Shown: positions 53,111 through 60,814 of the stretch, one piece after another
How positions within the stretch are numbered: position 1 is the first letter of the stretch
Layout: each line of letters opens with the position of its first letter
Source: Bog-950 sp964631835
GTDB taxonomy: Bacteria > Bacteroidota > Bacteroidia > Chitinophagales > LD1
DNA: 64,000 bases
Reading direction: 5' to 3'
Assembly (NCBI GenBank): GCA_964631835.1
Contig: CAZWAD010000017.1
Location: forward strand, 1-64,000
Made by a program: the position numbers and the translations under genes
The notes under the pieces: model-generated
Told to the model about the DNA's origin: nothing
What the model saw: only the letters and a program-made list of their open reading frames with translations
The model's database searches: none

Positions 53111-53773
53111 ATGCGCAGCTTTTTAACCTGTCTGCTTATTACCTTGTCTGTTTATTCTTTTGCCCTTACCGATTCAGTGGCTGTAACTAAAGAAAAAAAA
53201 ACCCGTCATTACGTGTTCGCTAACACAACCTTTTTTCTAAAACAAATTATCAACTTATCGAACCAGAATATTGCAGTAAGTCCTTACATAGTGGGATATA
53301 AATGTTTTTTCAAAAAACACGGAGTGCGGTTGTCGGTTGGTGGAAGTTTTAGTAAGAAAACAGAATTTCCGGATAGCACTTCAACCCGTATTACAAATAA
53401 TAATTCTTTGGACTACAGGGTAGGTTACGAGTACAATTACAAATTCGGGAAGCGCTGGACGTTCCAAACAGGAATTGACGCGGTGGGCAGAACCAATTTT
53501 CTCTATTCAAAAGCTAACAGCAGCTTTGATATTGTAACTACCAGTTCTCCCTCTAACAGTTTGGGAGGAGGTCCGTTTTTAGGTATTCAGTTTAATATCA
53601 GCAAGCGTATTGCCCTTTTTACTGAAACAGCTTTTTATTATTCATACACTTGGTCGAAGCGAAAAGTCAACTCCATGAATTTTCCTGAATTGAATATGGA
53701 CAGGTCTGACGGAATGGAACACAAAGGAGAATTTATCTTACCTACTTCAATTTATTTTGCATTCGTTTTCTAA
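53111..53773 (+). CDS. Exported outer-membrane-type protein
   Basis: A 220-residue protein with a signal peptide (MRSFLTCLLITLSVYSFA). The mature part is built of amphipathic strands with aromatic ends (VGYKCFFKKHGVRLSVGG, YRVGYEYNYKFGKRWTFQTG, FTETAFYYSYTW), ending in IYFAFVF, a terminal Phe typical of outer-membrane barrels. It precedes the di-haem peroxidase by 18 nt and is likely in one operon with it. Function unknown. Confidence 0.6.
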   Translation: MRSFLTCLLITLSVYSFALTDSVAVTKEKKTRHYVFANTTFFLKQIINLSNQNIAVSPYIVGYKCFFKKHGVRLSVGGSFSKKTEFPDSTSTRITNNNSLDYRVGYEYNYKFGKRWTFQTGIDAVGRTNFLYSKANSSFDIVTTSSPSNSLGGGPFLGIQFNISKRIALFTETAFYYSYTWSKRKVNSMNFPELNMDRSDGMEHKGEFILPTSIYFAFVF

Positions 53774-53791
53774 TTAAAAAAACCTACTAAC

Positions 53792-54892
53792 ATGAAAAAC
53801 AAACTAATCTTTCCGCTTTGCACTGCTTTGCTACTTGCGGTTTTGTTTCATGGTTGCCAAAAGCAGCCGGTACTTAAAGCCCTTGTTCCCGATTTGCCTT
53901 CTACCCCTTACAATTATGAGCCTTGTAATAGTTCAAGTTGTAACGGTAATTCGCCTGTGGATAACCGGGTGACCAACGATGGCGCTACTTTGGGACGGTT
54001 GTTGTTTTACGACCCGCGATTGTCCTTGAACAATACTGTTTCATGTGCTTCATGCCACCGGCAGGAGAACGCCTTTGCCGATGTGGGGCAGCAAAGCACA
54101 GGCTTTGAAGGAATGGTTACTCCCCGTAACACTCCGGCAATTATTAACGCCAGAAATAAATCCTCGTTTTTCTGGGATGGAAGAACTGCACTATTGGAAG
54201 AGATGGTGCTGATGCCTGTAAAAAACCATGTAGAAATGGGGCTTGACAGGCTGGAGGTGATGGAAAGAAAAATTGCTTCAGTCAGTTACTATCCCGAATT
54301 GTTTAAAAAGGCTTTTGGTACTGAAGAAGTAACACATAATAAAATTGCCAGGGCGCTCGCACAATTTATAAGAGCAATAAAAAGCGATAATAGTAAAGCT
54401 GATAACAACCAGCTAAATGCAACAGAAATAACCGGTAGAAATGTTTTTTCTAAATTTAGTTGTGGCAACTGTCACCGGGGAAATGATTTTTCTGGTGACG
54501 CGTTGTTTATTCCCTACCACGGAACTGCTCCCAAAGCAGGTTCTGCAAACATCGGTCTGGATTTGGTTTATTCTGACAAAGGCATTGCTGCCATTGACGG
54601 CAATGAAGCTTCTGAAGGAGCCTTTATCATTCCCTCGTTGCGTAACCTGGAATTTACTGCTCCTTACATGCATGACGGGAGATATGGAACCTTAGATGAG
54701 GTAATCGAACATTACAATTCAGGAATTCTGCCTCACCCCGCATTAGACGTTGTGCTTACCGATACCGCCACTGGATTCCCGGTGATAATGGCTATGACTG
54801 AAAGCGAAAAAGAATCGTTGAAAGCATTTTTACTTGCACTTTCCGACCGGAGTGTTACTTCGGATGTACGGTTTTCAAATCCGTTTAAATAA
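53792..54892 (+). CDS. Di-haem cytochrome c peroxidase-family lipoprotein
   Basis: A 366-residue protein with a lipobox-like LLAVLFHGC at the N-terminus. Two haem c motifs are present: CASCH (about 87-91) and CGNCH (about 226-230), with GRLLFYDPRLSLNNTVSCAS before the first and MHDGRYGTLDEVIEHYN near the C-terminus, all typical of the CcpA/MauG family. It reduces hydrogen peroxide with electrons from c-type carriers, or modifies a partner protein as MauG/MbnH enzymes do; the two are not separable here. It sits between two exported small proteins in a tight run (18 and 5 nt). Confidence 0.88.
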   Translation: MKNKLIFPLCTALLLAVLFHGCQKQPVLKALVPDLPSTPYNYEPCNSSSCNGNSPVDNRVTNDGATLGRLLFYDPRLSLNNTVSCASCHRQENAFADVGQQSTGFEGMVTPRNTPAIINARNKSSFFWDGRTALLEEMVLMPVKNHVEMGLDRLEVMERKIASVSYYPELFKKAFGTEEVTHNKIARALAQFIRAIKSDNSKADNNQLNATEITGRNVFSKFSCGNCHRGNDFSGDALFIPYHGTAPKAGSANIGLDLVYSDKGIAAIDGNEASEGAFIIPSLRNLEFTAPYMHDGRYGTLDEVIEHYNSGILPHPALDVVLTDTATGFPVIMAMTESEKESLKAFLLALSDRSVTSDVRFSNPFK

Positions 54893-54897
54893 CAGGC

Positions 54898-55461
54898 ATG
54901 AGGTGTTTTACAGCCATTCTTTGTTTACTTGTGATAATTACATCCGGACTGAGTTCATGTAAAAAGGGATGTACCAATAAAAGCGCTATAAACTATGACT
55001 CTACTGCAAAAGCCGATGATGCCTCATGTTTGTTTTGTGACAGTGTAGATGTAGATGAATATAGCTCTTCAACTTTTTATACAGACAATAACAGTTCAAG
55101 CCCGCATAGCGGTGATAGTGTTATCAGAGTACAGGTATCAGGTAGTTTGCAGGATTACATCGGCAACTATTGCCCGGCATTAGGCTTAGAAGGTGGGTGC
55201 GACACACTTGGAACATCTTTCCCTTTTGCCCATATTAACATTATTGTAAATAATTTAACTGATGATACTCTTGTTTTGTTTGCTACTTCTTCTTCTGTTT
55301 TCATTAGCGGGTCAGGTACAACACAATTAGGCGCTATCAGCCAGTTACAAATACCTCCTTACTCCTCAAAGGTTTCACATACGCTTTACTTCGATTGCGT
55401 GCAAGCAAGTTTCGCATCGTCAAGTTTCAGTCTTTCCGGAAGAAGTTTTACATATAAGTGA
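54898..55461 (+). CDS. Lipoprotein of unknown function
   Basis: A 187-residue predicted lipoprotein with lipobox GLSSC and a following CTNKSAINYDSTAKADDASC segment, a pattern seen at the start of many Bacteroidota lipoproteins. The rest is Ser/Asp-rich and beta-type. It begins 5 nt after the di-haem peroxidase gene, so it is likely a partner or co-exported protein. Confidence 0.65.
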   Translation: MRCFTAILCLLVIITSGLSSCKKGCTNKSAINYDSTAKADDASCLFCDSVDVDEYSSSTFYTDNNSSSPHSGDSVIRVQVSGSLQDYIGNYCPALGLEGGCDTLGTSFPFAHINIIVNNLTDDTLVLFATSSSVFISGSGTTQLGAISQLQIPPYSSKVSHTLYFDCVQASFASSSFSLSGRSFTYK

Positions 55462-55558
55462 TTTACCGGTTCCTGTTTTCTAATCCGGCAAATAAATTCA
55501 ACGCGTTTTCAAAACCTGATGTCCGAAGCATTTTGCTCCTCTTACCTATGGAAAATAT

Positions 55559-55566
55559 TACTTTTG
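55559..55566 (+). promoter_or_regulatory. -7 box TACTTTTG for the 55589-59192 operon
   Basis: A perfect TAnnTTTG 22 nt before the start at 55589, with TTTG 23 nt further upstream. It marks a new transcription unit after the peroxidase cluster. Confidence 0.55.
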
Positions 55567-55588
55567 TCCAAACAAATAATTCTCCTTT

Positions 55589-56425
55589 ATGGCTCATAGC
55601 CAGCCGTTTCCTGCAGGTTGGTTGGATAAGAAACAAGGATTCACCCTCATCTTCTTTTTTATTCTTTCCATTAATTTCAGTTACTCTCAATTCAGTGAAA
55701 CAATCCGTACAGGGAGACCGGGTCAGGCTATAGGCGCATTTACTGTAGGAAAAAAAGTTCTGCAGTTTCAGCAGGGTTTTGATTACTATTCGCTGGCAGA
55801 TGCAACATATCCGCCCCGCGGGTTTGTATTTAATAATGTTATCCGCTTCGGCATTCTTGAAACTGTGGAATTGAGCGCTTTAATTGATTACCAGTACGAA
55901 CACACCCGGTTCGACACTTTTAGCTCCGTGTTAAATGGTGTCAGTAATTTGCATTTCGGATTTCGCGTACATATCAACGACCAGAAAAAGTGGATACCCA
56001 CCACCGGTTTTCAGATGCGGCTTAAAGTGCCTAAAGTTTCTAATGACTTTGTCACCAGCCATGTGGCTCCGGTAATGGTATTTGTGGCTAATTGGGCGTT
56101 GCCCAGGAATATGAGTATAGCTACAAACTGGATTTTATCGTTCAGCGGCAACGACCCGCACCCGACAGGAAAATATGTGATAAATTTCGGCTTCCCGATT
56201 TATAAGAAATGGAGCGGGTTTATTGAAAATTACGGGCAGTTACGGCAATCTGTTTTTCAGACCAGGATTGACGGAGGCTTTGCATATTTAATACACAACA
56301 ATATTCAGCTTGACCTTTCAGCAGGGTATGGAAACAATCAGAACGTGCAGGACTACTTTGTAAGCACCGGTATAAGCTGGAGAATAATTACTTTCCGAAA
56401 ACAAAAAAACAAATTGCAGCCATGA
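55589..56425 (+). CDS. Outer-membrane transporter-like barrel (phenol MetA-type family)
   Basis: A 278-residue exported protein with a signal sequence within the first 34 residues. The mature sequence resembles the MetA-pathway phenol/transporter barrel family: FSETIRTGRPGQAIGAFTVG, FQQGFDYYSLAD, strands such as NNVIRFGILETVELSALIDYQY, and the ending YFVSTGISWRI. Its stop overlaps the MscS gene start by ATGA. Substrate unknown. Confidence 0.65.
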   Translation: MAHSQPFPAGWLDKKQGFTLIFFFILSINFSYSQFSETIRTGRPGQAIGAFTVGKKVLQFQQGFDYYSLADATYPPRGFVFNNVIRFGILETVELSALIDYQYEHTRFDTFSSVLNGVSNLHFGFRVHINDQKKWIPTTGFQMRLKVPKVSNDFVTSHVAPVMVFVANWALPRNMSIATNWILSFSGNDPHPTGKYVINFGFPIYKKWSGFIENYGQLRQSVFQTRIDGGFAYLIHNNIQLDLSAGYGNNQNVQDYFVSTGISWRIITFRKQKNKLQP

Positions 56426-58296
56426 AAAGATTTAATCAACTGCTTGCAGCTATTGCATTCCTGCATGTTTCTTTATTCAGTTACAGCCAGGCTGATTCCT
56501 TAAAGACTAACGATTCATCGAACACCGGCTTGCTGCAAAACTATGAAGCAAAACTGAAGCAAATTGAATTGCAGCGTGTTCAGGATTCGGTAAGGAAGGC
56601 CGAGCTGGAGTTACAGCTTTCGCAGTTAAAGACCACCGATAATTTAAAGAAGGAAGAGTTGCAGCAGCAGTTGCGGCAGATAAGCGATGCCGAAGCAAAA
56701 CGACTGGAGGAAAAAAGAGCCCGGATTGACTCGCTCCGCGCTTCGGCAAAGTCTTTTCCCGTAACCGGGTTCTTTAACGACACCCTATTTGTTATTTACA
56801 GCAAACTGGGGAGCTTTTCTGCTTATGACCGTGCACAGGCGATAACCTCCCGAATCAATAAGTTAAAAGATGATTATGCCTTTACCGACAGCAGCCTGCA
56901 GGTGGTGGAATCGGAATCAACTTTTGATATTGTAAAGGGCGAAACCATCATCATGAGTATTTCGGAAAACGATGCGCTTTGGAACAATACCACGAATAAG
57001 GAATTAGCCGGAGAGTACCGGAGTATTATTTCTCAATCGGTTTTAAATTATAAGTCGGAAACAAGCGTAAGAACCTTGTTGAAGGAAATAGGTCTTGCGC
57101 TTTTGGTTATTGCATTGTTAGTTGTTTTTATTTATTACACGCTTAAGTTTTTCAGATGGCTCACCGTAAAAATAAATGCGCAGGAGGGGAGGAGGCTCAA
57201 CGACTTCAGGATTAGAAACTACACGCTGCTTGACTCCAAGAGGCTTACCGCCTTTGTTCACTCGCTTGCTGCCGTTGCGAAGTGGCTGATTATTCTTTTG
57301 TCGGTTTATATTGCCTTACCGGTTATCTTCGACTTCTTCCCCTGGACTCAGAACTTTGCCCAAACCCTTTTCGGTTACATACTCAACCCCCTGAAGAGGA
57401 TGGGAAGCGGTGTATGGAACTACCTGCCCAACCTGTTTACCATTCTTGTTATCTTTTTTGTTTTCAGATATACTATCAAAGGCATTGCGTTTTTAAAGCG
57501 CGAGATAGAAGCTGAAAAACTTCACCTGCCCGGATTTTACCCCGACTGGGCTAACCCCACCTTTCAAATTCTGAGGGTAATACTTTACGCCTTCATGTTT
57601 GTTTTAATGTTTCCTTACATACCCGGAAGCGACTCTCCGGTGTTTCAGGGGGTGTCGGTTTTCCTCGGCTTCCTGTTTACCTTTGGTTCGTCAGGCTCGC
57701 TGTCGAATATTGTTGCGGGTATTGTATTAACCTACATGCGGTTGTTTAAACTGGGCGACCGGGTAAAAATAGGAGAGGTGGTTGGCGATGTCATTGAAAA
57801 GTCAATGCTTGTTACCCGCGTTAAAACCATTAAAAACGAAATTATTTCCATTCCCAACTCAACGGTAATGAGCAGCCACACCGTTAATTACAGCAGCGAA
57901 ACACAAAAGGGCGGGGGCTTAATCATGCACACTACGGTAACCATCGGGTATGATGTGCCCTGGAAAAACATGCACCAGGCATTACTGAATGCCGCTGACA
58001 GAACAGACTTGCTGTTGAAAGAACCGAAACCTTTTGTGTTTCAAACCAGCCTGGATGACTTTTATGTTTCGTACCAGATAAATGCCTATACCAAAGAACC
58101 AGGCAAACAGGCAAGCATTTACTCCGAACTGCACCAGAACATTCAGGACTGCTGCAACGAAGCCGGTATTGAAATCCTGTCGCCTCATTACCGCGCGGCA
58201 AGAGATGGCAATATGACTACCATACCTGCCAACTACTTAGATAAGAACTACAAAGCCCCGGCTTTTAATATTAAAACCATAAACGAAGAGAAATAA
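56422..58296 (+). CDS. MscS-family mechanosensitive channel, large form
   Basis: A 624-residue protein. After a signal sequence, residues 30-110 form a coiled coil (KLKQIELQRVQDSVRKAELE), a periplasmic part follows, then about four to five membrane helices (from 222). The pore helix and beta domain are marked by GSSGSLSNIVAGIVLTYMRL and KLGDRVKIGEVVGDVIEKSM, with IISIPNSTVMSSHTVNYS. It opens under membrane tension to release solutes. It overlaps its neighbours on both sides (ATGA before, TAATG after), so it is tightly coupled to a second MscS gene. Confidence 0.9.
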   Translation: MKRFNQLLAAIAFLHVSLFSYSQADSLKTNDSSNTGLLQNYEAKLKQIELQRVQDSVRKAELELQLSQLKTTDNLKKEELQQQLRQISDAEAKRLEEKRARIDSLRASAKSFPVTGFFNDTLFVIYSKLGSFSAYDRAQAITSRINKLKDDYAFTDSSLQVVESESTFDIVKGETIIMSISENDALWNNTTNKELAGEYRSIISQSVLNYKSETSVRTLLKEIGLALLVIALLVVFIYYTLKFFRWLTVKINAQEGRRLNDFRIRNYTLLDSKRLTAFVHSLAAVAKWLIILLSVYIALPVIFDFFPWTQNFAQTLFGYILNPLKRMGSGVWNYLPNLFTILVIFFVFRYTIKGIAFLKREIEAEKLHLPGFYPDWANPTFQILRVILYAFMFVLMFPYIPGSDSPVFQGVSVFLGFLFTFGSSGSLSNIVAGIVLTYMRLFKLGDRVKIGEVVGDVIEKSMLVTRVKTIKNEIISIPNSTVMSSHTVNYSSETQKGGGLIMHTTVTIGYDVPWKNMHQALLNAADRTDLLLKEPKPFVFQTSLDDFYVSYQINAYTKEPGKQASIYSELHQNIQDCCNEAGIEILSPHYRAARDGNMTTIPANYLDKNYKAPAFNIKTINEEK

Positions 58297-59192
58297 TGGA
58301 CGAGCAAATCAGACAGTTCCTGTTCAACCCTACCGTTGGAAAAATTGCTGCCATCTTTATTGGCATAGCAGTTATCTGGATTATCATACAAACCATTCAA
58401 AAGAACCTTTTCTCGAAAATAAAAGATAACGACAACCGCTACCGCGCCAAAAAGTTCGGAAGCTTTATCGGTTATTTTCTTACCATTCTGCTTGTTACCA
58501 TTGTCTTTAGCGATAAGCTGGGCGGGCTTACCGTTGCCTTTGGTGTTGCCGGTGCGGGAATTGCTTTTGCCCTGCAGGAGGTTATTGCCTCATTTGCCGG
58601 TTGGCTCGCCATTGTTTTTGGCGGGTTTTATAAAAGCGGTGACCGCGTTCAGTTAGGAGGCATTAAAGGCGATGTGATGGACATTGGCGTTTTGCGAACC
58701 ACCATTATGGAAACCGGGCAATGGGTTGATGGCGATTTATATAACGGGCGAATTGTGCTAATAGCCAACAGCTTTGTTTTTAAAGAGCCGGTTTTCAATT
58801 ACAGTGGCGAGTTCCCTTTTCTGTGGGACGAAATAAAAATTCCTGTTCAGTACGGCAGCAATTATGAAAGGGCTCAGGAAATAATCAACCGGGCGGGGGT
58901 TCTTGTAGCGGGCGACCTCACCGAAAAATCGCGGGAGATATGGAATGTATTGCAAAGCAAGTACCGGCTCGAAGATGCACAAACCGAGCCCATGGTTTCG
59001 CTCATTGCCAACGATAACTGGGTGGAATACACCCTGCGCTATGTAGTAAGCTATAAAAAACGCAGGGCTACCAAAACCGCCCTGTTTACTCAAATACTTA
59101 AAGACATTGAAGCAACAAACGGTGAGGTAAAATTTGCTTCTGCTACCTTCCACCTGGTTGAAGCCCCCGAGCTGAAAATAAAAATGCAATAA
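58296..59192 (+). CDS. MscS-family mechanosensitive channel, small form
   Basis: A 298-residue protein with three or four membrane helices (about 15-35, 52-70, 75-120) and the MscS pore region FGVAGAGIAFALQEVIASFAG, then FYKSGDRVQLGGIKGDVMDIG and LIANSFVFKEPVFNYSG. Its start codon shares a base with the stop of the larger MscS gene (TAATG). The two channels may form a mixed complex or answer different tensions; this is inference. Confidence 0.88.
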   Translation: MDEQIRQFLFNPTVGKIAAIFIGIAVIWIIIQTIQKNLFSKIKDNDNRYRAKKFGSFIGYFLTILLVTIVFSDKLGGLTVAFGVAGAGIAFALQEVIASFAGWLAIVFGGFYKSGDRVQLGGIKGDVMDIGVLRTTIMETGQWVDGDLYNGRIVLIANSFVFKEPVFNYSGEFPFLWDEIKIPVQYGSNYERAQEIINRAGVLVAGDLTEKSREIWNVLQSKYRLEDAQTEPMVSLIANDNWVEYTLRYVVSYKKRRATKTALFTQILKDIEATNGEVKFASATFHLVEAPELKIKMQ

Positions 59193-59247
59193 GCTAATGG
59201 GCAGGCTTTAAAGATTGCCTGACGAAGTCGTGTGTTCCGCGCGCTGC

Positions 59248-59973
59248 CTACTTGCCGCTGTCAAACTCCTTCATATCATAATCGAGCCAGGCGCCCCACT
59301 GGTTCATCTGGTTTTGTATAAAAGCCTTGCGTTTTAAAACATAACCCGAGGGCTTTGCCGGGTTAAACCTCAGCGGGCTGGGGATACAAGCCGCAATCAA
59401 TGCCGCCTCGCCCTGCGACAGCCGCTTTGCCGGTTTATGGAAATAATACTGCGAAGCCGCTTCCACACCGTAAATACCGTCACCGGTTTCAATTACATTA
59501 AGATAAACCTCCATAATGCGCTGCTTGCTCCACAACACTTCAATAAGCAGGGTAAAGTAAACCTCAAGCCCCTTGCGGATAAAATTGCGCTGCGGAAACA
59601 GAAAAACATTCTTGGCTGTTTGCTGCGAAATAGTGGAAGCCCCGTGCATGCGCGGGCGCCTGCGCTTCTTCTGCTTTTCGTTATACTCCATCGCCTTTTG
59701 AATAGCTTCCAAATCGAAACCGTGGTGCCACAGAAAGTTCTGGTCTTCGGAAGTAACCACTGCCAGCTGCATGTTGTTTGAAATATCGCGCAGGGCAACC
59801 CAATCCTTATATAAGCGCATTTCTTTGCCCTTTGCCTTTTGCCCGGCACAGCGCTGAAGCATGAGGAAAGTAACCGGCACCGGCACAAACCTGAAAACAA
59901 GTACCAAAGCCACCGATATGCCTATGCACCAAAGCACGGTTTTCCAGATGAACTTCCATATTTTTTTGAGCAT
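59248..59973 (-). CDS. mtgA: Monofunctional peptidoglycan glycosyltransferase
   Basis: A 241-residue GT51 enzyme that polymerises lipid II into glycan strands. One N-terminal membrane helix (about 10-32) anchors it. The motifs are TSEDQNFLWHHGFD with the catalytic Glu, GASTISQQTAKNVFLFPQR, and KQRIMEVYLNVIETGDGIYGVEAASQYYF in order. No transpeptidase domain. Length is normal. A TATTTTCA box lies 7 nt before the ATG, and a strong terminator upstream isolates it from leftward transcription. Confidence 0.93.
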   Translation of the reverse strand: MLKKIWKFIWKTVLWCIGISVALVLVFRFVPVPVTFLMLQRCAGQKAKGKEMRLYKDWVALRDISNNMQLAVVTSEDQNFLWHHGFDLEAIQKAMEYNEKQKKRRRPRMHGASTISQQTAKNVFLFPQRNFIRKGLEVYFTLLIEVLWSKQRIMEVYLNVIETGDGIYGVEAASQYYFHKPAKRLSQGEAALIAACIPSPLRFNPAKPSGYVLKRKAFIQNQMNQWGAWLDYDMKEFDSGK

Positions 59974-59980
59974 GGCGCGG

Positions 59981-59988
59981 TGAAAATA
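59981..59988 (-). promoter_or_regulatory. -7-like box TATTTTCA for mtgA
   Basis: On the minus strand TATTTTCA stands 7 nt before the mtgA ATG. Confidence 0.35.
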
Positions 59989-60008
59989 AATTTGCTTTCA
60001 ACACCCGC

Positions 60009-60037
60009 AAAAAAAAGCCCCGCCAAAAAAGCGGGGC
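60009..60037 (-). terminator. Strong intrinsic terminator reading leftward, no known gene upstream
   Basis: On the minus strand GCCCCGC-TTTTTTG-GCGGGGC is followed by eight T. It would end a leftward transcript coming from right of 60040, where no minus-strand gene is seen. A separate perfect hairpin CGTAAAGG-TGAC-CCTTTACG lies at 60051-60070. Confidence 0.8.
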
Positions 60038-60157
60038 CTGACACACCTAACGTAAAGGTGACCCTTTACGCCTCAATATTAAACCAAAAAATTGAAACTT
60101 GCACATTTCAGAAACCTTTTTTTATTTTGTATCAACACCCGAAAAAAGTTCAGCACC

Positions 60158-60605
60158 ATGAACCGCTTTTCAAACCACGTTTCTCCTCTCAAAACAGCAG
60201 TTATTTCTTCACTTGTTGAAGCGATTAGAGCAGGGGGGGGTACCGCACTTTACGCGCGCGCGTAGTATAACACACAGCTTTCTTTTTTCCAAGAGTTTAC
60301 TGCAAATAGTTCAAAGACCTTTTAAAAGGGTTCGGGAAAACATCTGTGAAGCCGACAGAAACATCTCTGTAATTCATGGAAACATCTGTGAAGTTGACAG
60401 AAACACCTCTGTAATTCAGGGAAACACCTGTGAAGCTGACAGAAACATCTCTGTAATTCAGGGAAACATCTGTGAACCTGACAGAAACAACTCTGTAATT
60501 CAGGGAAACATCTGTGAACCTAACAGAAACATCTCTGTAATTGACAGAAACATCTGCGAAGTTGACACCGCAGAGCTGTTTTTAGTAAAAACGGGCAAAA
60601 AATGA
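60158..60605 (+). pseudogene. Heptad-repeat ORF, copy 2, split by a G8 tract (frameshifted or phase-variable)
   Basis: From the ATG at 60158 the frame (MNRFSNHVSPLKTAVISSLV ...) stops after 35 codons. The repeat frame that ends at 60605 has no ATG of its own. The two frames join if the G8 run at 60233-60240 has seven G, giving a protein of about 148 residues with 14-residue (2 x 7) repeats such as NICEADRNISVIQG at about 70-135. Its stop overlaps the next ATG (ATGA). It could be phase-variable, a sequencing error in a homopolymer, or a real frameshift. It is the counterpart of the repeat ORF at 39238-39747. Confidence 0.45.
60330..60575. repeat. 42-bp tandem repeat array
   Basis: About five units of 42 bp, each made of two related 21-bp halves: GGAAACATCTGTGAAGCTGA and CAGAAACATCTCTGTAATTC. 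Each unit has an inverted pair TCTGT...ACAGA. Unit starts at 60378 and 60420 fix the period. Confidence 0.85.
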
Positions 60606-60763
60606 GCAAAACAGGCGCTTTTTTGAGTTTTATACAGGAGTTTCTGAGGCTCATTGCGGTGCTTCTGGCTCTGACTGTGGCAACAACCTTTTTAGCCTGG
60701 GTATTTTCAGGCTTTGAGTGGAACTTTACAAGCTATCCGTACACGCAGGGCAGGCTTTATTAA
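60602..60763 (+). CDS. 53-residue single-pass membrane protein
   Basis: The frame starts MSKTGAFLSFIQEFLRL and has a hydrophobic stretch at about 15-37 (RLIAVLLALTVATTFLAWVF), then a polar, aromatic tail NFTSYPYTQGRLY. Its ATG overlaps the stop of the heptad-repeat frame (ATGA), and the regulatory-domain gene follows after 51 nt. It is the only ORF here with such a helix. No family recognised; small size means it would be missed by length cut-offs. Confidence 0.55.
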   Translation: MSKTGAFLSFIQEFLRLIAVLLALTVATTFLAWVFSGFEWNFTSYPYTQGRLY

Positions 60764-60814
60764 ACAAAAACAATAAATACACAAACATTTCTTAACCCTT
60801 AAAAACTATTAACC

